Below, piece by piece: positions 1-7,845 of a stretch of 64,000 nucleotides of DNA. The translations under genes were made by a program, and so were the position numbers. Position 1 is the stretch's first letter. Each line of letters opens with the position of its first letter. The stretch comes from Chryseobacterium populi (lineage in GTDB: Bacteria > Bacteroidota > Bacteroidia > Flavobacteriales > Weeksellaceae): contig NZ_AKJY01000032.1 of assembly GCF_000282115.1 (NCBI RefSeq), positions 1 to 64,000 of the forward strand, written 5' to 3'. The notes beneath the pieces are model-generated. The model was not told the origin of the DNA. It worked only from the letters and a program-made list of their open reading frames with translations, and did no database searches.

Positions 1-12
1 GTAAACTACAAA

Positions 13-49
13 TTTTGAGACAGAAAAAAGACTGCCCCTTTTGAGACAG
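13..49. repeat. Two direct copies of an 11-bp motif, possible IS-end remnant
   Basis: The 11-mer TTTTGAGACAG occurs at 13-23 and again at 39-49, separated by AAAAAAGACTGCCCC. Similar GAGACAG-type sequences are found at ends of some Bacteroidota insertion sequences, but no transposase is visible in the window. Calling it an IS remnant is a guess; the repeat itself is plain in the sequence. Confidence 0.35.
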
Positions 50-82
50 CCTCTTCAAGAATATATGAGGTCTAAAAAAGTG

Positions 83-381
83 TTACCTTGTTGTGCCAGT
101 AGTATCGGATACCGCTGCATTAACATTTCGTAGTCCGTTTCCTGTATTGTTGTTGGTTGTTTTTCTTCCACCTGCAGTCGTCTTTGTATTGGTTCCTGTA
201 TTCATACTGTCACGAACTGATGCAGGGTCTGTGGGAATCTGAGGTGATACACTTGCAGTATCGGAATACATGCTGCTTGTAGTAGCAGAATCAGAAAAAT
301 TTGTATTATTCTCCGTCTCCTTTTTTTACAACTTAAGGCCAGAAAGCTTGTTGCAGGCATTGATAAGAATAAATTTTTCAT
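83..381 (-). pseudogene. Small Thr/Ser/Asn-rich lipoprotein, frameshifted in an A7 run
   Basis: Reading leftwards from the ATG at 379-381, the first 18 codons give a lipoprotein signal peptide (MKNLFLSMPATSFLALSC) with Cys18 as the lipidation site, followed by two Lys. The frame then breaks in a run of seven A (321-327 on the + strand as T). In the next frame the protein continues as ETENNTNFSDSATTSS and runs to the stop at 83, a tail rich in Thr, Asn and Ser. Adding one A would join the two halves into a lipoprotein of about 100 residues. This could be a true pseudogene, a homopolymer read error, or a phase-variable tract. A start at the internal Met (269-271) would give 62 residues without any export signal, which is less likely. 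Function unknown. Confidence 0.6.
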
Positions 382-464
382 AGTATTTTTTTGATAGATT
401 ACTTTTAGCGATTCAAAATTAGCAACCTATTGATCAGTATCCTATGAGTGAAATCATAATCTGT

Positions 465-472
465 TATTTTTG
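465..472 (+). promoter_or_regulatory. Orphan -7 box TATTTTTG
   Basis: The octamer fits the Bacteroidota -7 consensus TAnnTTTG, but the next rightward gene starts only at 1387. Just downstream are an 11-codon frame (ATG at 494) and a small hairpin. No clear -33 element is seen. It may drive a short RNA or may be chance in AT-rich DNA. Confidence 0.25.
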
Positions 473-495
473 TTTGATCTATACAATCAAAAAAT

Positions 496-511
496 GACCT
501 CCGAAGAGGCC
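496..511 (-). terminator. Hairpin, likely terminator of the 692-1141 lipoprotein gene
   Basis: GACCTC-CGAA-GAGGCC forms a stem with a tetraloop (one G-T type mismatch). On the minus strand it is followed by ATTTTTT. It lies about 180 bases past the stop of the leftward lipoprotein gene. The rest of 382-691 is AT-rich with no further gene that I can support. Confidence 0.4.
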
Positions 512-691
512 ATAAAAAAACACAAATGATGAAAAAAAATCTATTTAGAAAAATCTAAACAGAATATATTTTATACTCTGGATCTGTCACTCCTTTTCAG
601 AGAATTATATAAAAAACATTAATGAAATAAATCTTTTTCCCTCAATCAACTTAAAGAGGAATTAAATTAATGCGAAAATATTAAAAATTAT

Positions 692-1141
692 TTACTCTTC
701 CCAGGCAATAGGGATATAAACTGTAACATATCCGTCTGCATCTATCTGGGCATCGGAAACAGTACCCGTCACCGAGCCATATCCTACCCATCCTCCTTGC
801 CCCTGCATGGCTGTAAAGGTATAGGTTCCTGCCGGAATTCCGTCATAATATTGAGGAAGAGACTGGAGTCCACTGCCACCATAAGTTTCAAAAGACTCTC
901 CTGTAGCAGTATTGGTTGCTACAAAGCTTCCTACATCATAGCTTCCCGAAAGAGTTTTTGTACCATTTTGTGAAAGAAGCCCATAACGAATGTGATACAT
1001 TGCAGTTTTAGAAACTTCTTTTGATACTACCCGGTTTGATTTTGACTGCGAATCCATCATTAAATCATTATCAGATGAACATGCTGAAACAACAAGTACG
1101 AACCCCGCTAAAGACAGGGTATTGAAAATTATTCTTTTCAT
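692..1141 (-). CDS. Small lipoprotein of unknown function
   Basis: The 149-residue product starts with a lipoprotein signal peptide; the hydrophobic core ends in the lipobox VVSAC with Cys21, followed by SSDND, so it should be anchored in the membrane facing the periplasm or cell surface. The mature part (about 130 residues) is rich in Gly, Ser, Thr and Tyr (for example a GYGSVTGTVSD stretch), which suggests a small beta-sandwich. No catalytic motif is recognised. It is monocistronic, with an exact -7 box TATTTTTG about 20 bases upstream of the ATG and a hairpin downstream. Function unknown; the lipoprotein call is firm. Confidence 0.8.
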   Translation of the reverse strand: MKRIIFNTLSLAGFVLVVSACSSDNDLMMDSQSKSNRVVSKEVSKTAMYHIRYGLLSQNGTKTLSGSYDVGSFVATNTATGESFETYGGSGLQSLPQYYDGIPAGTYTFTAMQGQGGWVGYGSVTGTVSDAQIDADGYVTVYIPIAWEE

Positions 1142-1161
1142 AATATTATAATTTGGTATTT

Positions 1162-1169
1162 CAAAAATA
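1162..1169 (-). promoter_or_regulatory. -7 box TATTTTTG for the 692-1141 lipoprotein
   Basis: Read on the minus strand this is TATTTTTG, an exact match to TAnnTTTG, 20 bases before the ATG at 1141. Confidence 0.6.
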
Positions 1170-1386
1170 ACCTTTTCATATGAATCTAATGAAAATCAAT
1201 AATTAACAGAAAGTTACAATATGATATTTTTAAAAAGATAATTATATATATTGAAAAAATTATCCAATCCATGTTTTAATATTTATTTAGATATTTTAAC
1301 ATTCATTAACTAAAACTTGGCTTCATAATTGAAAATAACTTAAAAGATAAAGTCTCCGGACTTATTTATAGTATAAAATTTGAGTT

Positions 1387-1923
1387 ATGAAGAATATAAT
1401 AGTAACAGGTCTTTTGTCAGTATTTTTAATGACAGCCTGTAAAAAGGATGATCAGATTGCTGAAAAATCTTTGGAGCAACAGAAAATTGAGTTTCAGGCC
1501 AGACAACTTGAAATAGAGAAACAAAAATTAGCCATTGAAAAAGAAAAAATGGTGTATGAAGCTCAGAAAAAGGCGGACAGTATTGTTGAAGCTAAAAAAG
1601 CAAGAACATCAACAGCCAATAATTCAGAGCCCAGAGTTGTTACAAAAACAAGAACGGTTTACAGAGACAGAGAATCCGGTTCAAGTAATAACGGTACATA
1701 TGCTGACAACGGAAGCAGCGCCTCTCAGGGAACAACTCAGAAAAAAGGAATGAGTAAAGCCGCAAAAGGAACCATTATCGGTACCGTAGGTGGTGCAGCT
1801 GCGGGAGCTATTATCAGTAAGAAAAACAGAGGACTCGGAGCCGTAATTGGTGGTGTTGTAGGTGGTGCAACCGGCTATACAATCGGTAGATCACAGGATA
1901 GAAAAGACGGCAGGGTTCAATAA
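1387..1923 (+). CDS. Glycine-zipper lipoprotein with coiled coil
   Basis: 178 residues. A lipoprotein signal peptide ends in LMTAC (Cys18). Residues about 25-70 are strongly charged with Gln/Glu/Lys heptads (IEKQKLAIEKEKMVYEAQKK), predicting a coiled coil. A Ser/Asn-rich linker follows, and the last 50 residues are a glycine zipper: GTIIGTVGGAAAGAIIS, a short basic turn, then GAVIGGVVGGATGYTIG. This layout resembles the YMGG-like/17-kDa antigen glycine-zipper families of the outer membrane. It probably sits in the outer membrane as an oligomer through the zipper; the exact role is unknown. A perfect stem-loop terminator follows at 1945, so it is probably transcribed alone. Confidence 0.8.
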   Translation: MKNIIVTGLLSVFLMTACKKDDQIAEKSLEQQKIEFQARQLEIEKQKLAIEKEKMVYEAQKKADSIVEAKKARTSTANNSEPRVVTKTRTVYRDRESGSSNNGTYADNGSSASQGTTQKKGMSKAAKGTIIGTVGGAAAGAIISKKNRGLGAVIGGVVGGATGYTIGRSQDRKDGRVQ

Positions 1924-1944
1924 TTAATATTTTCAAAAAAGAAT

Positions 1945-1977
1945 AAAAGATTGCTTATTTTTAGGCAATCTTTTATT
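1945..1977 (+). terminator. Rho-independent terminator after the glycine-zipper lipoprotein
   Basis: AAAAGATTGC and GCAATCTTTT form a perfect 10-bp stem (1945-1954 with 1965-1974) around a T-rich loop. It ends just before the ATG at 1978, which argues against translation of the next gene starting upstream of it. Confidence 0.75.
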
Positions 1978-3654
1978 ATGCTTATATCCCTTCTTTCTAC
2001 TCTGCTTATTATTCCGGTCCTGATGGGCCTGGGAAAAATCGTGGAGCATTTTTTCGGTTCCTTATTTCCCGGAATAGCAGGGAAAGCCCTGTCCGGAATT
2101 TTAGGTTTAGGCATAATCTGGACATTGCTCGCATTCTTCATCCCGTTGAATATTTACGTAGAGATTGTCCCTATTTTATCCGGGCTCTTTTATTTCTTTA
2201 AGGAAAAGCTATATCATGAGTTTTATAAATTTTCCACAAAAGATAATTTCCTGATTGTCATTATATCTTTAATCATTCTTTTCTGCGGATCTTATTATCC
2301 TTATATATTAGACCATTACGGTTATTATGTTTCTACCATAAAATGGCTTACAGAATATGGTTTGGTGAAAGGCATTTCCAATCTTGACCTTACCCTTGGG
2401 CAAATGTCTGCCTGGCATATTATCCAGGCCGGGTTTTCTAATTTTTCCGATCCTTTTTTAAGAATCAATGCGGTTTTATTAATTGTCTACACGCTCTATA
2501 TCGTTGAAAAAAAGAGCTGGATTCACCTGTGCTTTCTTCCGGTAATGTTTTTGTTTTTACAATCGCCAAGCCCGGACTTGCCGGTCATTGTTTTTTCCTT
2601 AATTATTCTGAATGAAATTTTATCCGGAAATAAGAAAGCCTCTCTCCTGCTTGGATTTTCAGTTTTTGTTTTTACCATAAAACCTACTATGATCTGGCTT
2701 CCGATACTAAGCTTCCTCTATTCTGTTTTTATGATTAAATCAAATTTCAGGAGCTTAACCTTGGGAACTGTCATCCTTTTTTTGTTCTTCATTAAAAACC
2801 TATGGACATTCGGATACCCTGTTTTTCCGATTCCAATCGGAGATTTTGGTCTAAGCTGGAAACCCAACCCTGAAATTTTAAAAACTTCTTCCCACTTCGC
2901 CATTCAAAAAACATACGATTTACAATATACTTACGAAGAAATCCAGTCTTTTTCACGGCTTGATTATATTAAAAACTGGCTGTCACTTGATGGAATCAAA
3001 TCGAAAATCAATATCCTGTTTATCATCAGCCTATCGGGATTTATTATTTTCTCATTCATAAAAAAAAATAAAATCATCAGCTTAATCTGTATTTCTCTGA
3101 TCATAAAAAGCATCCTTATACTGCTCTTTTCCGCTCAGTACAGGTTTTTTATCGACGTCTTTTTTATAATATTATTTATATTGCTTTTCAACAGTTTTGA
3201 TAAAAAGAAAGCGATTACTGCTTTCTCAGTCGCCAGTCTTTTAATCATCAGTTTTCTTTCCTTCCCGGAGTTCATTGTAAAACATCTGCCAAGTTATAAA
3301 ATGGCATCTTATATGGGGCTATTTGAAAAAAAACAGCTTATCAAACCCGCTGTTTACGAAAATGTAGCATTTGACTCTTTTGAACTGGGGAATCTCAAAT
3401 TCAATGTTTCCAGAAATTACCCCTACAACTTCAGCACGCCACTGCCGGCTATTACGCCCAATTATATTATTGAGGATGCAAATGCAGACATTTTTCCACA
3501 ACTCATCGATCCGCAAAATATCGGAAAAGGGCTGATCTGGAAAAAAATGACTAAACACCGGGAAAAACACATAGAAAACATTATCAATACAATCATTGAT
3601 CACGATAAACAGAACAAAATGCAAAGACTGGATTATCTGAAGAAAAAGCCTTAA
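1978..3654 (+). CDS. Polytopic inner membrane protein (LIC_10190-like)
   Basis: 558 residues from the ATG at 1978. An in-frame ATG at 1951 exists, but it lies inside the terminator hairpin of the previous gene, so I prefer 1978. The first 430 residues contain about ten hydrophobic segments (for example [18 protein letters not shown] and [18 protein letters not shown] stretches), then a C-terminal soluble tail of about 120 residues. The arrangement resembles membrane glycosyltransferase-like proteins annotated as the LIC_10190 family in Bacteroidota and Leptospira; that assignment is from memory of the family and is moderate. Function unknown. Its stop codon overlaps the -7 box of aroC. Confidence 0.7.
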   Translation: MLISLLSTLLIIPVLMGLGKIVEHFFGSLFPGIAGKALSGILGLGIIWTLLAFFIPLNIYVEIVPILSGLFYFFKEKLYHEFYKFSTKDNFLIVIISLIILFCGSYYPYILDHYGYYVSTIKWLTEYGLVKGISNLDLTLGQMSAWHIIQAGFSNFSDPFLRINAVLLIVYTLYIVEKKSWIHLCFLPVMFLFLQSPSPDLPVIVFSLIILNEILSGNKKASLLLGFSVFVFTIKPTMIWLPILSFLYSVFMIKSNFRSLTLGTVILFLFFIKNLWTFGYPVFPIPIGDFGLSWKPNPEILKTSSHFAIQKTYDLQYTYEEIQSFSRLDYIKNWLSLDGIKSKINILFIISLSGFIIFSFIKKNKIISLICISLIIKSILILLFSAQYRFFIDVFFIILFILLFNSFDKKKAITAFSVASLLIISFLSFPEFIVKHLPSYKMASYMGLFEKKQLIKPAVYENVAFDSFELGNLKFNVSRNYPYNFSTPLPAITPNYIIEDANADIFPQLIDPQNIGKGLIWKKMTKHREKHIENIINTIIDHDKQNKMQRLDYLKKKP

Positions 3655-3659
3655 ATTTG
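3652..3659 (+). promoter_or_regulatory. -7 box TAAATTTG of aroC, overlapping the upstream stop codon
   Basis: TAAATTTG matches TAnnTTTG exactly. Its first three bases are the TAA stop of the preceding gene and its last base is only five bases before the aroC ATG, so the transcript should be leaderless or nearly so. Confidence 0.65.
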
Positions 3660-3664
3660 CTCCT

Positions 3665-4735
3665 ATGTTCAATACTTTAGGTAATCTTCTCAGTCTTACA
3701 ACATTTGGAGAAAGTCATGGCTTAGCTTATGGCGGCATAATCAACAACTTCCCGGCGGGCTTAACGGTAGATTTCGATAAAATTCAATATGAGTTGGATC
3801 GGAGAAAACCCGGCCAGTCAGCCATTGTCACCCAAAGAAAAGAAAGTGACACGGTAAAATTCCTTTCGGGGATTTTTGATGGAAAAACAACGGGAACTCC
3901 AATAGGTTTTATCATCGAAAATGAAAATCAGAAATCCAAAGATTATGATCATATTGCGAAATCTTATCGTCCGAGTCATGCAGATTTCACCTATGATCAA
4001 AAATTCGGGTTCAGGGATTATCGTGGCGGAGGGAAATCTTCAGCCCGAGAAACCATCAATTGGGTGGTAGCCGGAGCGCTGGCCAAACAGCTTTTATCAG
4101 ACATCGAAATCAATGCTTACGTATCTTCCGTAGGTGATATTTTCTGTGAGAAACCTTACCAGGACTTGGATTTCTCAAAAACAGAAAGTAATGATGTTCG
4201 TTGCCCTGATGCAGAAACTGCCGAAAAAATGATTTCCAGGATTAAAGAAATCAAAAAAGAAGGCAATACCATCGGCGGAACGATTACCTGTGTGATTAAA
4301 AATGTTCCTGTAGGAATCGGAGAACCTGTATTTTCAAAATTACAGGCCGAGCTTGCAAAAGCAATGCTTAATATTAATGCCTGCAAAGGTTTTGAGTATG
4401 GAAGCGGATTCTGTGGAGCTAAAATGACAGGAAAAGAACATAATGATGCTTTTAATACAGATTTTACGACAAAATCAAACCTTTCAGGTGGAATTCAGGG
4501 TGGAATCTCCAATGGAATGGATATTTATTTCAGAGTAGCTTTCAAACCTGTGGCTACTATTTTGAGACCTCAGGACAGTATTGACAGGGAAGGAAATCCT
4601 GTAATTGTAGAAGGTAAAGGAAGACACGACCCCTGTGTTGTTCCAAGAGCCGTTCCTGTAGTGGAAAGTTTAGCAGCATTTATACTGGCTGATTTATTTT
4701 TAATCAACAAAACAAGAAACATCAATAATTTTTAA
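3665..4735 (+). CDS. aroC: Chorismate synthase
   Basis: Converts 5-enolpyruvylshikimate 3-phosphate to chorismate with reduced FMN, the last shared step of aromatic amino acid, folate and menaquinone synthesis; cytosolic. The 356 residues are the usual family length. Signatures visible: GESHG at 15-19, [10 protein letters not shown] at 120-129 (the family RxGGRxSARET site), and [16 protein letters not shown] near residues 320-335. Transcription probably starts at or next to the ATG. The gene is followed after 18 bases by the thioredoxin-like gene, so the two thioredoxin-fold genes may be co-transcribed with it. menE at 50.5 kb uses chorismate-derived substrate. Confidence 0.97.
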   Translation: MFNTLGNLLSLTTFGESHGLAYGGIINNFPAGLTVDFDKIQYELDRRKPGQSAIVTQRKESDTVKFLSGIFDGKTTGTPIGFIIENENQKSKDYDHIAKSYRPSHADFTYDQKFGFRDYRGGGKSSARETINWVVAGALAKQLLSDIEINAYVSSVGDIFCEKPYQDLDFSKTESNDVRCPDAETAEKMISRIKEIKKEGNTIGGTITCVIKNVPVGIGEPVFSKLQAELAKAMLNINACKGFEYGSGFCGAKMTGKEHNDAFNTDFTTKSNLSGGIQGGISNGMDIYFRVAFKPVATILRPQDSIDREGNPVIVEGKGRHDPCVVPRAVPVVESLAAFILADLFLINKTRNINNF

Positions 4736-4753
4736 ACATAAATATTTTTAGTA

Positions 4754-5317
4754 ATGAAAAATTACTGGGATAAAGGGATCACTTTTGAGGAATATATTGA
4801 TATTGCAATACAAAGAAAAGATAATCCCGACAATCAGAAAGATGTAGATTATAAGCAATATTATGAATTGGGGCTTCAGAGAATGGACCGGACTTTAAAA
4901 AAGTACACGCCAGATGAGGAACAATTGAATGAATTAAAATCTAAAAATTTTGACGGAAAACTGTTAATTATTTCTGAAGCATGGTGTGGGGATGCCAGTG
5001 CCACGGTTCCTGCCCTTATTAAATTTTTTGAAGGCAGAAATGAGGTAAGAATTTTCCTCAGAGACAGTGATACTAACTTAATTGACCAGTTTTTGACGAA
5101 CGGTACCCAATCTATCCCGAAGGTAATTATTCTGGATGATGATTTTAATGTAAAGAATTCATGGGGTCCGCGTCCAAAATATGGCAAAGAGCTTTTAATG
5201 AAGTATAAAGCCGATCCTGAAGGTTATCCAAAAGATACGTTCTACAATGATCTGCAGATTTACTATGCTAAAAACAGAGGCAAGGATGCTGTTCAGGAAA
5301 TATTGGAATTGCTATGA
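4754..5317 (+). CDS. Thioredoxin-family protein with degenerate active site (WCGDA)
   Basis: 187 residues, no signal peptide, so cytosolic. A helical N-terminal region (1-65) precedes a thioredoxin fold with the strand LLIISEAWCGDAS at 70-82 and the cis-Pro segment TQSIPKVIILDDD. The active site keeps Cys78 but has Ala where the second Cys of CxxC should be, so it is a monothiol variant; related Thioredoxin_9 proteins often carry WCGDC. The stop overlaps the next start by four bases (ATGA), so it is translationally coupled to the TlpA-type protein. Role: thiol redox or binding function is likely, partner unknown. Confidence 0.8.
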   Translation: MKNYWDKGITFEEYIDIAIQRKDNPDNQKDVDYKQYYELGLQRMDRTLKKYTPDEEQLNELKSKNFDGKLLIISEAWCGDASATVPALIKFFEGRNEVRIFLRDSDTNLIDQFLTNGTQSIPKVIILDDDFNVKNSWGPRPKYGKELLMKYKADPEGYPKDTFYNDLQIYYAKNRGKDAVQEILELL

Positions 5318-5853
5318 AAAAAAATCTGATTTACATTATATTAATAGCCATCATCGGGGTTATTGCATTCGTACCGGGCGTAAAAGATTTCCTGAGAGAT
5401 CAGTTTTTCCCGATTGCCACTATTGAAAATGCTGTGACGGTAGATAGGGCTGATTATGATATTGAGCTTCAGGGGATCAATGTGCCAAGTACCAATCTTA
5501 AAAATTTTAAAGACAAACCTGTTTTTTTAAATTTCTGGGGAACATGGTGCCCGCCGTGCAGAAAAGAATGGCCAACGATACAAAAATTGTATGACACCCG
5601 AAAAGGCAATGTAGATTTTGTACTGATTGCGATGAATGACGAAGAAGCTGCAGTAAGAAAGTTTTTACAGGATAATAAATATACGGTTCCGGTTTATATT
5701 GCACAGAGCCCTATTTCAGAAAAATTATTGCCCAAAGCTTTTCCTACTACCTTTCTTTTGGACAAAAACGGCAGGATTTTAATCAAAGAAGATGCATACA
5801 GGGATTGGAATACAGAATCTGTGCATCAGTTCATTGATAATATTATTAAGTAA
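5314..5853 (+). CDS. TlpA-like membrane-anchored thiol:disulfide oxidoreductase
   Basis: 179 residues. One N-terminal membrane segment (residues 5-21) places the thioredoxin domain in the periplasm. The active site is intact: WGTWCPPCRKEW with Cys79 and Cys82; the cis-Pro segment is AFPTTFLLDKNG. TlpA/ResA-type proteins reduce apo-cytochrome c or other exported thiols, and this genome encodes c-type cytochromes (the cbb3 oxidase at 55-58 kb), so cytochrome maturation is a possible role but not shown. It overlaps the upstream monothiol thioredoxin gene by four bases. Confidence 0.9.
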   Translation: MKKNLIYIILIAIIGVIAFVPGVKDFLRDQFFPIATIENAVTVDRADYDIELQGINVPSTNLKNFKDKPVFLNFWGTWCPPCRKEWPTIQKLYDTRKGNVDFVLIAMNDEEAAVRKFLQDNKYTVPVYIAQSPISEKLLPKAFPTTFLLDKNGRILIKEDAYRDWNTESVHQFIDNIIK

Positions 5854-5938
5854 TTTTTAACTAAATTTTATAAATACTTGGTATAGAATTTGCGAAATTT
5901 GTAGAGTTGAAAAACTTATTTAAAACCTAAACACAAAA

Positions 5939-6286
5939 ATGAAGTATTCCAAGTTAAATCTGGCTAAAGAAGCCATCAGCCATAAGGGCTTTGTAAAAAA
6001 GATCCCGGATATCTTCAGAATGGTTAAATCATGGAAAAAAGGAATTTATCCCATGAAATCTATCGACATCATTCTGCCTCTACTCGGTATTTTGTATGTA
6101 ATCTCTCCGATTGATTTGCTTCCGGAAGTCGCAGTACCTGTTTTAGGAGTTCTGGACGACCTAGCGGTTCTGTCCTTAGTCATTCCTAAACTCATCAAAG
6201 AAGTTGATAAATTTTTACTCTGGGAAGCTGAACAGAAATTAAATTCGGGAAACACCAAAGTAATCGATGCTCAAATCGTAAAATAA
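5939..6286 (+). CDS. DUF1232 (YkvA-type) small membrane protein
   Basis: 115 residues. After a basic N-terminus there is the DUF1232 core: IILPLLGILYVISPIDLLPE followed by a second hydrophobic segment LGVLDDLAVLSLVIPKLI, with the family's conserved SPIDLLPE and DD residues. DUF1232 proteins are small membrane proteins of unknown biochemical role. A terminator follows at 6307. Transcription is probably from its own AT-rich upstream region of 85 bases. Confidence 0.85.
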   Translation: MKYSKLNLAKEAISHKGFVKKIPDIFRMVKSWKKGIYPMKSIDIILPLLGILYVISPIDLLPEVAVPVLGVLDDLAVLSLVIPKLIKEVDKFLLWEAEQKLNSGNTKVIDAQIVK

Positions 6287-6306
6287 CTTTATTGATCATA
6301 ATATTT

Positions 6307-6340
6307 AAAGCCATTCCACTAATTTTGGGATGGCTTTTAT
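6307..6340 (+). terminator. Rho-independent terminator after the DUF1232 gene
   Basis: AAAGCCATTCC pairs with GGGATGGCTTT (one mismatch) around a 9-base loop, followed by TATTT. Confidence 0.7.
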
Positions 6341-6382
6341 TTAGAAATCAATGATAAATTTTTAAGCCTTATTACAAATCCT

Positions 6383-6390
6383 TAAATTTG
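6383..6390 (+). promoter_or_regulatory. -7 box TAAATTTG of the pyrE-pyrF fusion gene
   Basis: Exact TAnnTTTG, 20 bases upstream of the ATG at 6411. Confidence 0.6.
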
Positions 6391-6410
6391 CAAACATCTA
6401 ATAAAAAATA

Positions 6411-7769
6411 ATGGAAAGTAAAAAAGAATTCTTTTTAGAGTGCTACAAGCTGGGCATCATTAAATTCGGAAGATTTACCCTTAAAAGCGGTATCGAAAGT
6501 CCGTTTTATGTAGACCTAAGACCTTTGGCCTCAGATCCTAAAATTTTGAAAAATCTGGCTAATTATTTATTGGAAATGCTTCCTTTAGATAATTTCGATC
6601 TGATCTGCGGAGTACCCTATGCTGCCCTTCCAATGGCTACAGCTATGTCTTTGGAAAGCTATATCCCATTGATCATCAAAAGAAAAGAAGCAAAAGATTA
6701 TGGGACCAAGAAAATGATTGAAGGAATCTACCAGAAAGGGCAAAACTGTCTTTTGGTGGAAGATGTGATTACTTCCGGAAAATCTTTATTAGAAACCATT
6801 GCTGAAGTTGAGCAGGAAGATCTTAAAGTAGCGGATATCGTCGTTGTTCTGGACAGAGAACAGGGCGGGAAACAGCTTCTGGAAAGCAAAGGATTCAGAG
6901 TGCATACTCTTTTCAATATCACTGAAGTTTGTGCAATCCTTCAGGAAACCGGAGATTTATCTGATGAGGAAGTAAAAAGAATCCAGGATTTTTTACAGGG
7001 AAACCATATTCAGTTTGAGGAGAAGAAAAGAAATTCTTATGAGCAGAAATTAACGAATGCACAACATTCTGTTTCAAAAAAATTATTGGAAACTGCTATT
7101 GCAAAACAGTCTAACCTTATTGCTTCAGCCGATGTTACCACGACAAAGGAATTATTGGAACTGGCTGAAAAAGTAGGTCCGCATATCATTGCTTTAAAAA
7201 CCCATATCGATATTATTTCTGATTTCGAATATGAAAAAACCATTACCCCACTAAAAGAATTAGCAGCTAAACATCAGTTTCTATTGATGGAAGACCGAAA
7301 ATTTGCAGATATCGGGAACACCCAGGAATTACAATTCACCAGCGGCGTTTTTAAAATTACCGGTTGGGCAGATTTTGTAACCTCACAGGTGATCGGAGGC
7401 TTTGAATCTCTGGACTGCTTCAAAAATGTAGGCGTAGTCGCCATTATCGGAATGTCTTCCAAGGGAACATTAACCACTAACAGCTACCGTGAAGAAGCGC
7501 TTAAAGTTGCTCTGTCACATCCTAATGTAATTGGTGGTGTTTCCCAGAATCCATTACCGGAAGAGATATTATTATTCACGCCAGGAGTTAATTTAGCAGA
7601 TTCAGGAGACGGAAAAGGACAGCAATATAATACCCCGGAACACGTTTTCAAAAACCTGCACACTGACTTTATTATTGTAGGAAGAGGGATTTATAAATCT
7701 TCCAATCCAGAAGAGGCAGCACTGACCTATAAAAATGAAGGCTGGAATGCTTATGTGAATTCTTTGTAA
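6411..7769 (+). CDS. Bifunctional orotate phosphoribosyltransferase / OMP decarboxylase (UMP synthase type)
   Basis: A 452-residue fusion catalysing the last two steps of UMP synthesis. Residues 1-200 are OPRT, with the PRPP loop VEDVITSGKS at 116-125. Residues 210-452 are OMP decarboxylase with KTHIDI at about 263 and the catalytic tetrad segment DRKFADIGNT at 295-304 (Asp295, Lys297, Asp300). The OPRT-first order matches eukaryotic UMP synthase and the ODCase motif is the same as in eukaryotic URA3-type enzymes, unlike the short bacterial PyrF of E. coli. It has its own promoter and no close operon partner. Both active sites look intact. Confidence 0.95.
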   Translation: MESKKEFFLECYKLGIIKFGRFTLKSGIESPFYVDLRPLASDPKILKNLANYLLEMLPLDNFDLICGVPYAALPMATAMSLESYIPLIIKRKEAKDYGTKKMIEGIYQKGQNCLLVEDVITSGKSLLETIAEVEQEDLKVADIVVVLDREQGGKQLLESKGFRVHTLFNITEVCAILQETGDLSDEEVKRIQDFLQGNHIQFEEKKRNSYEQKLTNAQHSVSKKLLETAIAKQSNLIASADVTTTKELLELAEKVGPHIIALKTHIDIISDFEYEKTITPLKELAAKHQFLLMEDRKFADIGNTQELQFTSGVFKITGWADFVTSQVIGGFESLDCFKNVGVVAIIGMSSKGTLTTNSYREEALKVALSHPNVIGGVSQNPLPEEILLFTPGVNLADSGDGKGQQYNTPEHVFKNLHTDFIIVGRGIYKSSNPEEAALTYKNEGWNAYVNSL

Positions 7770-7819
7770 AGAAAAATAATATCAGAGTTAAAATTTCCCG
7801 ACGTATATACAAAATAAGT

Positions 7820-7827
7820 TATATTTG
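7820..7827 (+). promoter_or_regulatory. -7 box TATATTTG, fixes the downstream start
   Basis: Exact TAnnTTTG. A possible TTG start at 7825 lies inside this box and so would not be in the mRNA; the TTG at 7846 is about 18 bases downstream and begins a good signal peptide. Confidence 0.55.
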
Positions 7828-7845
7828 GCACTTTATCACAAAGTT

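Noticed and set aside
1951..1977. Upstream in-frame ATG extension of the polytopic membrane protein
   Set aside because: The extension lies within a perfect terminator hairpin of the previous gene.
3319..3672. Leftward 117-residue frame at the end of the polytopic membrane protein gene
   Set aside because: Antisense shadow; overlaps the aroC promoter and start, no domain.
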